Shown here: one piece after another, positions 18,905 to 27,711 of the stretch
Numbering within the stretch: position 1 is the stretch's first letter
How the letters are laid out: each line of letters opens with the position of its first letter
The notes under the pieces: generated by a model
Seen by the model: only the letters and a program-made list of their open reading frames with translations
Told to the model about the DNA's origin: nothing
The model's database searches: none
Program-made: the position numbers and the translations under genes
Source: Psychrobacter fozii
GTDB lineage: Bacteria > Pseudomonadota > Gammaproteobacteria > Pseudomonadales > Moraxellaceae
NCBI RefSeq assembly: GCF_003217155.1
Contig: NZ_QJSU01000007.1
Span: 62,001-126,000 of the forward strand
Length of the DNA: 64,000 bases
Direction of reading: 5' to 3'

Positions 18905-19801
18905 ATGGACGTACGTCAACACAAGGCTAGTTTTTTTAGCGTAGTAATTACTTTTTTATGTCTCACGCTATCATTAAATGCTAATGCCACAGACTCAATA
19001 CTTGAAGCGGTTACCAATGCTGAAACTGAATTAGGCGCTAGAATTGGTCTAGCTGCGCATGATTTGGAAACGGGAAAACGTTGGGAACATAAATCTAATG
19101 AACGTTTTCCTCTAAGTAGTACCTTCAAAACACTTGCCTGTGCAAACGTTCTTCAAAGAGTTGATCTAGGTAAAGAAAGAATTGATAGAGTTGTGAGATT
19201 CTCTGAAAGCAATCTCGTTACATACTCACCTGTAACAGAAAAACATGTGGGTAAAAAAGGGATGTCGCTCGCAGAGCTGTGTCAGGCCACATTATCAACC
19301 AGTGATAATTCAGCTGCCAATTTTATTCTACAAGCGATTGGGGGACCTAAGGCTCTAACGAAATTTTTACGTTCCATTGGCGACGATACTACGCGCCTTG
19401 ATCGCTGGGAAACAGAACTTAACGAAGCGGTGCCTGGAGATAAGCGAGACACGACAACACCAATTGCAATGGTAACGACACTTGAAAAGTTACTAATTGA
19501 CGAAACACTATCTATCAAATCTCGTCAACAACTAGAATCTTGGCTTAAAGGTAATGAGGTTGGCGATGCATTGTTTCGTAAAGGCGTTCCAAGTGACTGG
19601 ATAGTAGCAGATAGAACAGGCGCTGGTGGTTATGGGTCGCGTGCTATTACTGCGGTGATGTGGCCTCCAAATCGCAAGCCTATCGTAGCCGCTCTATACA
19701 TTACAGAGACAGACGCCTCGTTTGAAGAAAGAAATGCTGTCATTGCGAAAATTGGTGAGCAAATAGCGAAGACAGTATTAATGGAGAATAGCCGTAACTG
19801 A
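18905..19801 (+). CDS. blaCARB: Class A beta-lactamase, CARB/RTG (carbenicillinase) subfamily
   Basis: 298 residues with a signal peptide (about 1-28, ending NANA). Active-site motifs in order: STFK (72-75, catalytic Ser), SDN (133-135), WETELN omega loop with the general-base Glu169, and RTG (237-239) in place of the common KTG. The Arg at this place is the defining mark of the RTG branch of CARB enzymes, which hydrolyse penicillins including carbenicillin. AAAGGAAAG lies 11 bases before the ATG. The exact allele cannot be named from memory. It is located in the resolvase/iteron block, not next to an integron or IS. Confidence 0.92.
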   Translation: MDVRQHKASFFSVVITFLCLTLSLNANATDSILEAVTNAETELGARIGLAAHDLETGKRWEHKSNERFPLSSTFKTLACANVLQRVDLGKERIDRVVRFSESNLVTYSPVTEKHVGKKGMSLAELCQATLSTSDNSAANFILQAIGGPKALTKFLRSIGDDTTRLDRWETELNEAVPGDKRDTTTPIAMVTTLEKLLIDETLSIKSRQQLESWLKGNEVGDALFRKGVPSDWIVADRTGAGGYGSRAITAVMWPPNRKPIVAALYITETDASFEERNAVIAKIGEQIAKTVLMENSRN

Positions 19802-19950
19802 TTTATTTATAGTTCGAAGCCTGTATAGCGCACCGATCACTAATGGAATATTTATGGTAAGTACACCATGAAGTACACTGCGACTGTTTCAGTGAGCAAA
19901 GCCGTTGATACCATTAGCCCATAGCCAAAGATTCAAGTCCTCACTAGGGA

Positions 19951-19971
19951 ACCGAACCTGATTGGTTCGGT
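19951..19971 (+). terminator. Perfect hairpin downstream of the beta-lactamase
   Basis: ACCGAACC / GGTTCGGT with a 5-base loop, 150 bases after the beta-lactamase stop. GC-rich 8-base stem but no clear T-run on either strand, so a terminator is likely only in part. Confidence 0.45.
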
Positions 19972-20008
19972 GTAGGTATGTCTTAATATGACAATACCTT
20001 TAAGACAG

Positions 20009-20368
20009 TTAGTTTAGTTGGCTCATATCCTTGTCTATCAGAGTAGAGTGGTCAATTTTAAATATTGGATACACATCAATAATAGTCAGTCTTTTAGCGT
20101 ATAAATCCTGATAATTCAAATATTCTATAATGATCTGATTTTCACATATCATGACCCTCATCGCTCCTTCTTCATATATCTTAAATATCAATGCTTCATC
20201 TTGATATATATAAGCAGATATTGAGTTCTGCATATCACTGATAGAAAAAACCATTTTTTTATCTTGTGTATCAATGAATGTGGATTCTAGCAAACCATCA
20301 TTGTCTATATGACTCTCACATCCAAACATCTCCATAAAATCTACATCTTTAGGATAAAAGAACGACAT
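20009..20368 (-). CDS. Hypothetical protein, 119 residues
   Basis: Not recognised. A small, acidic, beta-rich protein without signal peptide or membrane segment; rich in Ile, Tyr and Asp (MSFFYPKDVDFMEMFG at the start). ATG 20368 is chosen because AGGAAAG lies just upstream; an in-frame TTG at 20386 lies 18 bases further. It sits alone between the beta-lactamase and the carnitine-type cluster. Size and composition resemble small immunity-type proteins, but no partner toxin is visible, so no function is proposed. Confidence 0.6.
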   Translation of the reverse strand: MSFFYPKDVDFMEMFGCESHIDNDGLLESTFIDTQDKKMVFSISDMQNSISAYIYQDEALIFKIYEEGAMRVMICENQIIIEYLNYQDLYAKRLTIIDVYPIFKIDHSTLIDKDMSQLN

Positions 20369-20477
20369 TTTCTTTCCTATGATCAAAGTCTGTGGTCAAT
20401 TAATTTCGTACAATTTAGGATGATAGACGAAAGAATGCTAATTATATAGCCATTGCTTCGCTACCTATATGGCAAAC

Positions 20478-20505
20478 GGAACATGTTCCCATAACGCGCG
20501 TTATG
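20478..20505. repeat. Two abutting perfect palindromes
   Basis: GGAACATGTTCC (12 bases) directly followed by CATAACGCGCGTTATG (16 bases), both perfectly self-complementary. They may be binding sites or a remnant of a mobile-element end at the seam of two cargo blocks. No protein partner can be named. Confidence 0.6.
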
Positions 20506-20576
20506 ACAAATGACTTTGGATAGAAGGATTCGGTTTCATTGGTTCCCTTAGGGCATACTTACCTTTAATGCCCAAA

Positions 20577-20611
20577 GAAATCAGAGGCTCCGGTTGGGAG
20601 CCTCTGATTTC
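20577..20611 (-). terminator. Strong hairpin at the end of the BCCT operon
   Basis: Perfect 15-base stem GAAATCAGAGGCTCC / GGAGCCTCTGATTTC with a 5-base GGTTG loop. It lies just downstream of the minus-strand transporter gene and is its likely transcription terminator, although a T-run is absent. Confidence 0.7.
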
Positions 20612-20717
20612 GAGAAGGATTTAAAAAGCCGGCTGAACTGTCAGTCTTGTTGCATTGAGTTTAAGGCTTCAGTTCTAGCTCGGCGTTGGCGAAGTAATCC
20701 GGATTGGAATTGAACAC

Positions 20718-22346
20718 CTATTCTTTGCCGTTGTCGAGTATCACTTTCTTGCCATCGTCGTACTGTTGTACCACTACATTCTTTCCCTGAACCTGACAGC
20801 GGGCGATGGCGTATGGAGAGAGTTCGGCACCAAAGTCACGGTAGGCCCAGCGAACCAAGGATGCAGACATGATAATGAGTACTGGTATCATCGGTAGCGC
20901 TACTAGGATAGTGGAGGTCTGAACCGCTTTGAGACCACCAACGGATAGCAGCCCTATACCAACCAAGGCAAGCATAAGAGTCCACAAGATACGATTCCAT
21001 CTGGCAGGCTCTTCATAACCAGTGAGTTCCTTGGTACAGATCGATGCCAGCATGTAGGCAGAGGAATCTACGGTTGTGGCCAGAAACACAAAGCATAGCA
21101 ATGTGAATAACGGGATGACCAGCCAGGCTACCGGCAAGGTTTTTAAGATCGCTACGACTGTTGCCGGTATGCCATCACTGCTCAGAATCGCCTGCAGATC
21201 GACTGCACCACTAAGCTGCAGGTCAATAGCATAACCGCCCCAGATTGCAAAGAAGGCCCAGCAACCGAGGGTACCCCAGACTACGCCATGAACGATTATG
21301 TTCTTAATGGTACGACCGCGCGAGATACGTGCTACAAACAAACCCATCATAGGCGCGTAAGCGATCCACCAGGCCCAGTAGAAAATGGTCCAACTCTCAG
21401 GGAAGCCACCCTTTGCCACTGGATCAGTCCAGAAGTTAATGCGGAAAAAATTATCTAAGAACAACCCTACACTGTTAGTCCAAAGGTTCAACAGAAAGAT
21501 CGTTGGCCCCACAATCAAGACGAAAAACAGCAGTAGAAAACCTAGCGCCGCATTGATATTTGATAGCGTCTGAATTCCCTTGTTCAGACCATTATAGACA
21601 CTCCAGGCTATCATCGCGGTCCAGGCGGTCAGAATCCCCATCTGCAATCCAAACGAATCTGCCAGTCCGAACATCTCCTGAAAGAGAGCGGACACCAAAG
21701 GCACGGAAAGTCCTAGAGAGGTTCCCACACCACCGACGATTGAGAAGATCACAATGACGTCGATCAGCTTGCCGATAGGGCCGTCCACCGCTTTGCCGAG
21801 TATACCGCGGCAGGCTTCGCTGAGGCGTAGTACATTGACCTTGCGTACGTACAGAACATAAGCCATAGGCAGGGCAGGCATCAGATACAGCGCCCAAGGC
21901 ACTACGCCCCAATGGAACATCGGATACATGGCAGCCCATTCGGCTGCCTCAGTGGTGCCGCCTTCAATACCCAAAGGTGGGCCTGACAAGAGGTAGAGCG
22001 GTTCTACAAAGGCCCAGTTACAGATTGAGATGCCAATTCCCGCACAGAACAGCATGGAAATCCAAGGAACTGTCTTGAACTCCGGCTGCTCGTCGGGTGC
22101 ACCCATTTTGATCCGCCCCAGAGGACCGTATGCAAGCCAGACCATAAAAAAGAAACTGCCGATTCCGGTTAGTAAGTAGAGCCAACCGAAGGTGCCGGTG
22201 AACGAACTTAAAAGTCCATCAACAGCGGCTTTTCCCGCCTCCGGATATAAAGCAAGAGGAATGCTTGCAGCTAAAATAGCAATTAGCGAAGACCAGAAAA
22301 TTCCCGGGTCGATCGTTAATTTTTTGTTTTTTTGAACGGTATTCAT
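20718..22346 (-). CDS. BCCT family transporter (betaine/carnitine type)
   Basis: 542 residues, 12 membrane segments, betaine-choline-carnitine transporter family. The core stretch FYWAWWIAYAPMMGLFVARISRGRT (given here by its parts FYWAWW and ARISRGRT) is present near residue 325-350, and the CaiT-like GTSLGLSVPLV near 215. In the CaiT region GLQKGVRIASDVR, this protein has GLNKGIQTLSNIN, so the Arg that replaces sodium in CaiT appears absent and sodium-coupled uptake is plausible. ATG 22346 has GAGG 8 bases upstream. Context suggests import of carnitine or a related betaine. The reading frame continues in a coding-like way past the TAG stop (see findings). Confidence 0.85.
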   Translation of the reverse strand: MNTVQKNKKLTIDPGIFWSSLIAILAASIPLALYPEAGKAAVDGLLSSFTGTFGWLYLLTGIGSFFFMVWLAYGPLGRIKMGAPDEQPEFKTVPWISMLFCAGIGISICNWAFVEPLYLLSGPPLGIEGGTTEAAEWAAMYPMFHWGVVPWALYLMPALPMAYVLYVRKVNVLRLSEACRGILGKAVDGPIGKLIDVIVIFSIVGGVGTSLGLSVPLVSALFQEMFGLADSFGLQMGILTAWTAMIAWSVYNGLNKGIQTLSNINAALGFLLLFFVLIVGPTIFLLNLWTNSVGLFLDNFFRINFWTDPVAKGGFPESWTIFYWAWWIAYAPMMGLFVARISRGRTIKNIIVHGVVWGTLGCWAFFAIWGGYAIDLQLSGAVDLQAILSSDGIPATVVAILKTLPVAWLVIPLFTLLCFVFLATTVDSSAYMLASICTKELTGYEEPARWNRILWTLMLALVGIGLLSVGGLKAVQTSTILVALPMIPVLIIMSASLVRWAYRDFGAELSPYAIARCQVQGKNVVVQQYDDGKKVILDNGKE

Positions 22347-22509
22347 TACCTTTACCTCACACATAGTCCTTTAGGGAGGGGTACCTCAAGTTTTATTTGT
22401 TATTACTTGAGGTGATTATTACCGGCACTTTCAATTATTGATACCTTATATTTTTCTAATATTTAAAAAATTGTTTCAATAAAAATGTGTGTGAACCGGT
22501 AGAAAAAAG

Positions 22510-24603
22510 CTACTGTTGTAATCGAATCAAGGCATCGGCAGCGACTGCACCTTTACCTTTAGGCCTGACCATCAAAGGGTTGATATCCAGTTCGGTAACA
22601 CTGTCCCAGTGATCCATAGCAAAATCAGCTACGGCCATAATGGCATCTACTACGGCTTCCAAGTCGCCTTCCGGGCGCCCTCGAAAACCTCGCAGCAACG
22701 CGCTGCCTTTGAGTGATAGAACAGCCGTACTAGCTGCTTCTCGGGTGATTGGCAGCAGCATAATTGCACTGTCGTTGAGCAGGTTGACTAGAATCCCGCC
22801 CGTACCAATAATCAATGCCAGTCCGAACTGTTCATCTCTTTTGAGGCCAATGATCAGCTCGCCAACAAAGTCTGAAATCATAGGTTCGATCAGAAAGCGG
22901 GCATCGGCGAGCCCCTGTTCGGCTAAGCGGCCCGCCATTACCTCAACGGCGCTGGCCACGGCGCTGCCATCTTTAAGATTGAGCATGACGGCCCCAGCCT
23001 CGGTCTTGTGAGCCAGTCGGTCACTGACCCCTTTCATCACCACCGGGTAGCCAACTTCGTCCGCTGCTTCTACCACATCTGCTTTGCTTACACAGCGACC
23101 GCCAGGTAGTTGCAGACCATAGCGGCTAACCAGTTGCTTAGAGGCCCACTCATCTAGCATCTTGCTCTCGCCTTCCACCAATGAAGGCCCGCGCAGAAGT
23201 AATTGCTCAGGGTCATCCATTGCGGCCACTTGACGGCGGCGCTCGCCATAACGCACAAGCCGTGCCAACGCTGCAACACCATCTTTCAGGCTTTGCAATG
23301 GTGCAATACCAGCTTTCGCTAACCGCTGACGGGCGTTCTCCGGCATTAGCTCGCTGAGGTTAGAGATCACGGCGCAGGTCTTGGGGTGGTTGGCGTGAGC
23401 GGCGATTAAAGAATCAACCGCTACTTGCCATTCGTGATCGTCACCAATGCCCTGTTTGGGGAAATCTAACGCTAATACGGTAGCGTCGCAGTCGCCCTCC
23501 ATCATAATGCCAAATACCTCGGTACAGGCTTCAAGGTTGCCCCAAATCGAGGTGTTGTAGTCTAAGGGGTTGGAAAGACTGGCAAAATCGGGCAACCATT
23601 CACCTAGTTTTTGTTCCTGTACCTTGGATAAGCTTGGTAGCTGAAGATTATAGTGATCCAGACTATCGGCTAGCATGGCGCTATCACCGCCGGAGCAGGT
23701 CAGCACGCCGATACGATCCCCTTTGGGAAGTTCGCACAGGGAAGCAATCTTCAGGGTTTCAAGCAGCTCAGACAAAGAGTGCACACGAAGGATGCCCAAC
23801 CTATCGAACATTGCTTGATACATATCATCAGAGCCCGCTAAGGAGCTAGTATGACTCATGGTCAGCTGGGTGCCGATCTCCGAAGTACCTGCCTTGAGCA
23901 CTACCAGAGGAACGCCTTTCTCTAAAGCCTTCAAGGCAGCACGGCTGAACGTTTCAATATCTTTCAGCCCCTCGATATAAAAACCGATGGCGGTTACACG
24001 ATCGTCTTCGAGCAGTGGTTCGATATAGTCGCCTGCGCCTAACACCGCCTGATTGCCAACGCTGATTACATGGGTGATTGAAAGTGAGCGGCCGTGCATG
24101 GTCAGATTCAGCGCTACATTACCACTTTGGCTGATAATAGCGACGCCTTTGTCGGTACGCTCACCAGAAAGGCGGTCCGGCCATAACGCGACACCGTTGG
24201 TGAAATTTAGTAAGCCATAGCAGTTGGGGCCCACTAACGCCATGTCTCCGGCCGCTTCTACCAGTGAGTCTTGGAGTTCATCGCCATTGTCGCCTACCTC
24301 AGCAAAGCCAGCTGCGTAACAAACCACGCCACCGCACCCACGTTTATTCAGGTCGGCGACGGCTTGAACCGTCAGCTTAGCGTTGATGGATACGAACGCT
24401 GCGTCAGGAGTGCCAGGTAAATCAGCAATACTGGCGAAACAGGGTATACCAGCAATTTCGGCGCATTTGGGATTAACTACCCATATTTCGCCATCAAAGC
24501 CGATGTCTCGAGTGTTTTGGATGGGAAGTGCTAGGTTGGAACCGCCAACAAATACAATGCTGCGCGGTGAAAATAGTCGTTGAAGATTTTCTTGTTTTGT
24601 CAT
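22510..24603 (-). CDS. ADP-forming acyl-CoA synthetase (ACD family)
   Basis: 697 residues from ATG 24603 (MTKQENLQ). Single-chain alpha+beta layout: CoA-binding Rossmann domain (about 8-130, VFVGGSN), succinyl-CoA-synthetase-like domains (about 140-430, with SHTSSLAGS that contains the family His), and a C-terminal ATP-grasp domain (about 475-695). In this cluster it most likely activates carnitine or a related betaine to its CoA thioester, the job done by CaiB/CaiC in E. coli. DddX, the DMSP lyase described from Psychrobacter, belongs to the same superfamily and is an alternative; the CaiD/CaiE neighbours favour carnitine. Stop lies 164 bases before the transporter start. Confidence 0.82.
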   Translation of the reverse strand: MTKQENLQRLFSPRSIVFVGGSNLALPIQNTRDIGFDGEIWVVNPKCAEIAGIPCFASIADLPGTPDAAFVSINAKLTVQAVADLNKRGCGGVVCYAAGFAEVGDNGDELQDSLVEAAGDMALVGPNCYGLLNFTNGVALWPDRLSGERTDKGVAIISQSGNVALNLTMHGRSLSITHVISVGNQAVLGAGDYIEPLLEDDRVTAIGFYIEGLKDIETFSRAALKALEKGVPLVVLKAGTSEIGTQLTMSHTSSLAGSDDMYQAMFDRLGILRVHSLSELLETLKIASLCELPKGDRIGVLTCSGGDSAMLADSLDHYNLQLPSLSKVQEQKLGEWLPDFASLSNPLDYNTSIWGNLEACTEVFGIMMEGDCDATVLALDFPKQGIGDDHEWQVAVDSLIAAHANHPKTCAVISNLSELMPENARQRLAKAGIAPLQSLKDGVAALARLVRYGERRRQVAAMDDPEQLLLRGPSLVEGESKMLDEWASKQLVSRYGLQLPGGRCVSKADVVEAADEVGYPVVMKGVSDRLAHKTEAGAVMLNLKDGSAVASAVEVMAGRLAEQGLADARFLIEPMISDFVGELIIGLKRDEQFGLALIIGTGGILVNLLNDSAIMLLPITREAASTAVLSLKGSALLRGFRGRPEGDLEAVVDAIMAVADFAMDHWDSVTELDINPLMVRPKGKGAVAADALIRLQQ

Positions 24604-24665
24604 GATTAGAAACCTTATAAGCCCAAAAAAAGAGTTAGGGCGCGCTTGTGCGTGCCCTAGGGGAC

Positions 24666-25832
24666 TTACCAACCAGTGTAAATATCGAGGCCACGCTTCT
24701 TAATTTGGCCGCTGATAATGACACGTTGGATTTCTGAAGTGCCTTCCCAGATTCGGTCGACTCGGGTATCACGCCACAAACGCTCAACTGCTTGTTCACG
24801 CATATAACCGCGACCACCCAGAATTTGTACAGCTTTATCGCAAACTCGGCCCACCATTTCGGAACAATACAGCTTCAATGCTGCCGCTTTGGCGTGATTA
24901 AGCTTGCGATCGCCAGTCTGGTCGATTTCCCAGCTCAGTCGATAGAGCATAGACTTGGCGGCCATGATTTCGACGCCCATATCAGCAAGCATGAATTCGA
25001 TCGCTTGAAAGTTATTAATCGGTTGGCCAAATTGGATGCGTTCGGCGGCAAACTTGTTTGCTTCTTCAGCGGCTCGAATGGCGCCACCAACGCAACGGGC
25101 GGCTATTCCTAGGCGTGCTTCAACAAACCAATCCTTGGTCATATCGTAGCCTTGGCCGATTTCGCCTAGAACTTTGTCTTCTCCAACAATCACGTCGTTG
25201 AAGATGTACTCAGGGTGCTTGAACGCAAAATGGTGGGTATAAAGCGGTGTGCGTTTGAGCTCTACACCAGGTAGGTTCTTTTCAACAAAAAATACGGTGG
25301 GTTTGGTTGAATCGCCATCTACGTGAGCGTGTACTAGAATATAATCTGCAATGTCTCCGATGGTTACGAACCACTTCTCACCGTTGATTTTCCAGCCACC
25401 TTCGACCTTGTCTGCACGGGTCATGCACTGAGTCGGGTCAGAGCCGGCATCAGCTTCAGTAATCGCGTAGGCGTCGCGACGTTTGCCCTGACAAGTCGGG
25501 ATTAAATATTCTTCTTTTTGGGCCTGTGTAGCGAAGCGCATGGGATAAGAGGGATACCAAAGTGCATCCCAGATGGCGCCGGTGGCTTTGCCTAGTTGCT
25601 CGTTGAGAATGGTTTGTTCAAAGATACTGAAACCTTGGCCGCCATCTTCCTTGCTGTGGTTTGGTGCGTTAAAGCCCCACGCCAATGTGGCATCAATAAT
25701 CTTTTGGTGGGTTTCACGGCTAATGCCGTCATTTTCTTCACACTCCATTTCATGAGGGAAGAGAACGGTTTCGGTAAACTCTTTGGCTTTTGCCTGCAGT
25801 TCAAGATGCTCTTTGGAAAGATTAAAATCCAT
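24666..25832 (-). CDS. Acyl-CoA dehydrogenase (CaiA-like role)
   Basis: 388 residues, FAD-dependent acyl-CoA dehydrogenase: N-terminal helical domain, AITEADAGSDPTQ (about 125-137), middle beta domain with WKINGEKWFVT, C-terminal domain with FGQPINNFQAIEF and LGGRGYMRE, and the catalytic Glu in IWEGTSEIQR (about 366-375). GGAG lies 8 bases before the ATG. First gene of the minus-strand arm (this gene, ligase, transporter). In the carnitine context it could interconvert gamma-butyrobetainyl-CoA and crotonobetainyl-CoA, as CaiA does. Sequence identity with E. coli CaiA looks moderate, so the substrate is inferred from context. Confidence 0.87.
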   Translation of the reverse strand: MDFNLSKEHLELQAKAKEFTETVLFPHEMECEENDGISRETHQKIIDATLAWGFNAPNHSKEDGGQGFSIFEQTILNEQLGKATGAIWDALWYPSYPMRFATQAQKEEYLIPTCQGKRRDAYAITEADAGSDPTQCMTRADKVEGGWKINGEKWFVTIGDIADYILVHAHVDGDSTKPTVFFVEKNLPGVELKRTPLYTHHFAFKHPEYIFNDVIVGEDKVLGEIGQGYDMTKDWFVEARLGIAARCVGGAIRAAEEANKFAAERIQFGQPINNFQAIEFMLADMGVEIMAAKSMLYRLSWEIDQTGDRKLNHAKAAALKLYCSEMVGRVCDKAVQILGGRGYMREQAVERLWRDTRVDRIWEGTSEIQRVIISGQIKKRGLDIYTGW

Positions 25833-26113
25833 TGTAAAGTCTCCAGGGAATGTTAGTGTTGCTGATTACGTGCCGTTTGTTTACGGGCCTAAACTCTTAT
25901 TTACTCTACGCAGGAGTGCAAGGGTGTGGTTGACCAAAAACGACGTATTTATCGTGAAATACGACAATGAGCGGTGTCGTTTTGTGGCGTAATATCTGTT
26001 CTGTCGTTTTGGTGCATTTTTATGACGATTTTGTGCAATGGGTATATCGGGCTTTGCGCTAAGGTGGTGGCAAGGGAACAACCAATACAAAAATAACAGA
26101 GGGATTGAACAAT
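25833..26113. promoter_or_regulatory. Divergent promoter region of the carnitine-type cluster
   Basis: About 280 bases between two divergent operons. It contains an inverted pair CGTATTT/AAATACG (25944-25963), ACGACA-N8-TGTCGT (25961-25980), and TGTCGTTTT twice as direct repeats at 25975 and 26002 (27 bases apart), with an inverted AAAACGACG at about 25937. These are candidate binding sites for the GlxA/AraC-type regulator encoded at 28344. Binding is inference. Confidence 0.55.
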
Positions 26114-26899
26114 ATGTCAGTGTCTGTACATACCGAACATAGGGGCTCAGTGTTATTAATCACATTGAACAGACCCAAAGCTAATGCGATAGACTGCGCT
26201 ACAAGTTTTGAGATTTATGAGGCCTTGGCTAAATTTGAGCAGAACCCTTCTCTTCAGGTTGCGATTATTACTGGAGCCGGACAACGCTTCTTTTCAGCGG
26301 GCTGGGATCTTAAAGGCGCCGCTGCGGGGGAAGCGGTAGATGCTCACCACGGCCCTGGTGGTTTTGCCGGGCTGACCGAACTTTTCAGTCTGACCAAGCC
26401 TGTTATTGCAGCGGTTAACGGCATGGCAGTTGGTGGTGGTTTTGAACTGGTTTTGGCCTGCGATTTAATCGTAGCAGCTGACCATGCTCAGTTCTTCCTA
26501 CCCGAAGCTCAGATTGGTATTGCTCCTGATTCAGGTGGCGTGTTTCGTCTGCCCAAGCGATTGCCTCGAGCGATTGCCATGGAGATGCTACTAACGGGTA
26601 AGCGCCTGAGTGCAGAGGAAGCTCTGCGCTGGGGGCTAGTAAACGCTGTTGTTGCCCCGGACGAATTAATAGCGACCGCACTAGCGCTGGCCGAACGAGT
26701 CGCTGCAAGCGCCCCCTTGGCTCAACAGGGAATCATGGAACTAGTCTCTGCCGGAGAATCACTTTCCGTTCAGCAAGCGTTTGAACTTCAGCGTAGCGGA
26801 TCGCTGCCGGCCTACAAACGCATGCTTCAATCACAGGATGCCGAAGAAGGTAGCAATGCTTTCGCCGAAGGCCGCCCCCCAATCTGGAAAGGGTGTTAA
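26114..26899 (+). CDS. caiD: Crotonobetainyl-CoA hydratase / carnitinyl-CoA dehydratase CaiD
   Basis: 261 residues of the crotonase superfamily. It follows E. coli CaiD almost motif by motif: RPKANAID, FFSAGWDLK, GPGGFAGLTE, KPVIAAVNG, GGGFEL, PEAQIGI-PDSGGV-RLPK, and EEALRWGLVN, with the two oxyanion-hole backbone sites and the Glu of LPEAQ. It hydrates crotonobetainyl-CoA to L-carnitinyl-CoA or the reverse. ATG 26114 (MSVSVHTEHRGS) matches the E. coli start and has GAGGG 10 bases upstream. First gene of the plus-strand arm, 13 bases before the SDR gene. This gene is the strongest evidence for a carnitine role of the whole cluster. Confidence 0.92.
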   Translation: MSVSVHTEHRGSVLLITLNRPKANAIDCATSFEIYEALAKFEQNPSLQVAIITGAGQRFFSAGWDLKGAAAGEAVDAHHGPGGFAGLTELFSLTKPVIAAVNGMAVGGGFELVLACDLIVAADHAQFFLPEAQIGIAPDSGGVFRLPKRLPRAIAMEMLLTGKRLSAEEALRWGLVNAVVAPDELIATALALAERVAASAPLAQQGIMELVSAGESLSVQQAFELQRSGSLPAYKRMLQSQDAEEGSNAFAEGRPPIWKGC

Positions 26900-26912
26900 A
26901 AGGAGATAGGTT

Positions 26913-27695
26913 ATGGAAAATATATTTAGATCTGATTTGTTTGCTGGTAAAACGGTTCTGGTAACCGGTGGCGGGAGCGGCATTGGACTAGCAATAGCTC
27001 GTAATTTCGGCACTTTGGGGGCTCGGGTGGTGATTGCAGCGCGAGACCAGGAGCGATTGATTGAAGCGGGACAGAGCCTGCGTGAGGCTGGTATCGATGC
27101 GATCGAACTGGCCGTCAACATCCGCGATAACGATTCCGTGGCAGATCTGATAGAACAGCTGGAGCTGCAGGGAATTGGTATTGATGTATTGGTTAATAAC
27201 GCTGGCGGACAATTTGCTGCGCCTGCCCTAGACCTCTCTGCCAATGGATTTCGGTCGGTTGTTGACCTTAACCTCACCGGCACTTTTCTTATGTGTCAGG
27301 CTTTTGCCCGGCACTGTATGAATCGCAAGCTACCCGGATGTATCATTAATATTGTTTTGTGCCAGGCCAACGGGCTGCCTGGTATGGCGCACGCGGGTGC
27401 TGCCAGAGAAGGTGTCGTCAACTTAACCCGAACTCTAGCTTGGGAGTGGTCAAATCTGGGTATTCGAGTGAATGCCGTGGCACCAGGCACTATTAAGACT
27501 GAAGCACTGGATCAGTATGACCCAGTTGCGCTGCAAGAGGGCATCGATAAGCTGCTGATAAAGCGCATGGGCTTACCCGAAGAAGTTGCTCAATCAGTAG
27601 CTTATTTAGCATCACCCGCCGCTGGTTTTATCACTGGCACATGTCTCGCTCTGGATGGTGGTGAACACTTGACAGGCGCGTCTCCGCAACGCTAA
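26913..27695 (+). CDS. SDR oxidoreductase resembling trans-2-enoyl-CoA reductase (PECR-like)
   Basis: 260 residues, Rossmann fold with TGGGSGIG nucleotide site (about 18-25) and NNAGGQF (about 94-100). The classical YxxxK catalytic motif is not present: the place reads [15 protein letters not shown], the form seen in peroxisomal trans-2-enoyl-CoA reductases and 2,4-dienoyl-CoA reductases. C-terminal [12 protein letters not shown] and [14 protein letters not shown] fit the same group. It may reduce crotonobetainyl-CoA or a related enoyl-CoA with NAD(P)H. AAGGAGATAGGTT precedes the ATG. No such gene is found in the classical E. coli cai operon. Confidence 0.82.
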   Translation: MENIFRSDLFAGKTVLVTGGGSGIGLAIARNFGTLGARVVIAARDQERLIEAGQSLREAGIDAIELAVNIRDNDSVADLIEQLELQGIGIDVLVNNAGGQFAAPALDLSANGFRSVVDLNLTGTFLMCQAFARHCMNRKLPGCIINIVLCQANGLPGMAHAGAAREGVVNLTRTLAWEWSNLGIRVNAVAPGTIKTEALDQYDPVALQEGIDKLLIKRMGLPEEVAQSVAYLASPAAGFITGTCLALDGGEHLTGASPQR

Positions 27696-27711
27696 TCAAA
27701 GGATGACTTTT

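Larger units (their letters stand above)
20387..20660. other. Junction region between beta-lactamase block and carnitine block
   Basis: Non-coding. It contains two adjacent perfect palindromes, GGAACATGTTCC (20478-20489) and CATAACGCGCGTTATG (20490-20505), and the terminator at 20577-20611. Base composition changes to GC-richer DNA beyond this point, so it is the likely seam between two cargo blocks. Confidence 0.5.

Noticed and set aside
20402-20430. Possible XerC/XerD (pdif) site near the beta-lactamase block: ATTTCGTACAA resembles the XerC arm.
   Set aside because: The expected XerD arm (TTATGTTAAAT-like) is not found after the 6-base spacer; a half-match is not enough.
22510-24603. Naming the ADP-forming synthetase dddX (DMSP lyase)
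   Set aside because: Same superfamily, but the neighbours caiD, caiE and an acyl-CoA dehydrogenase point to carnitine-type substrates; residues specific for DddX cannot be checked here.
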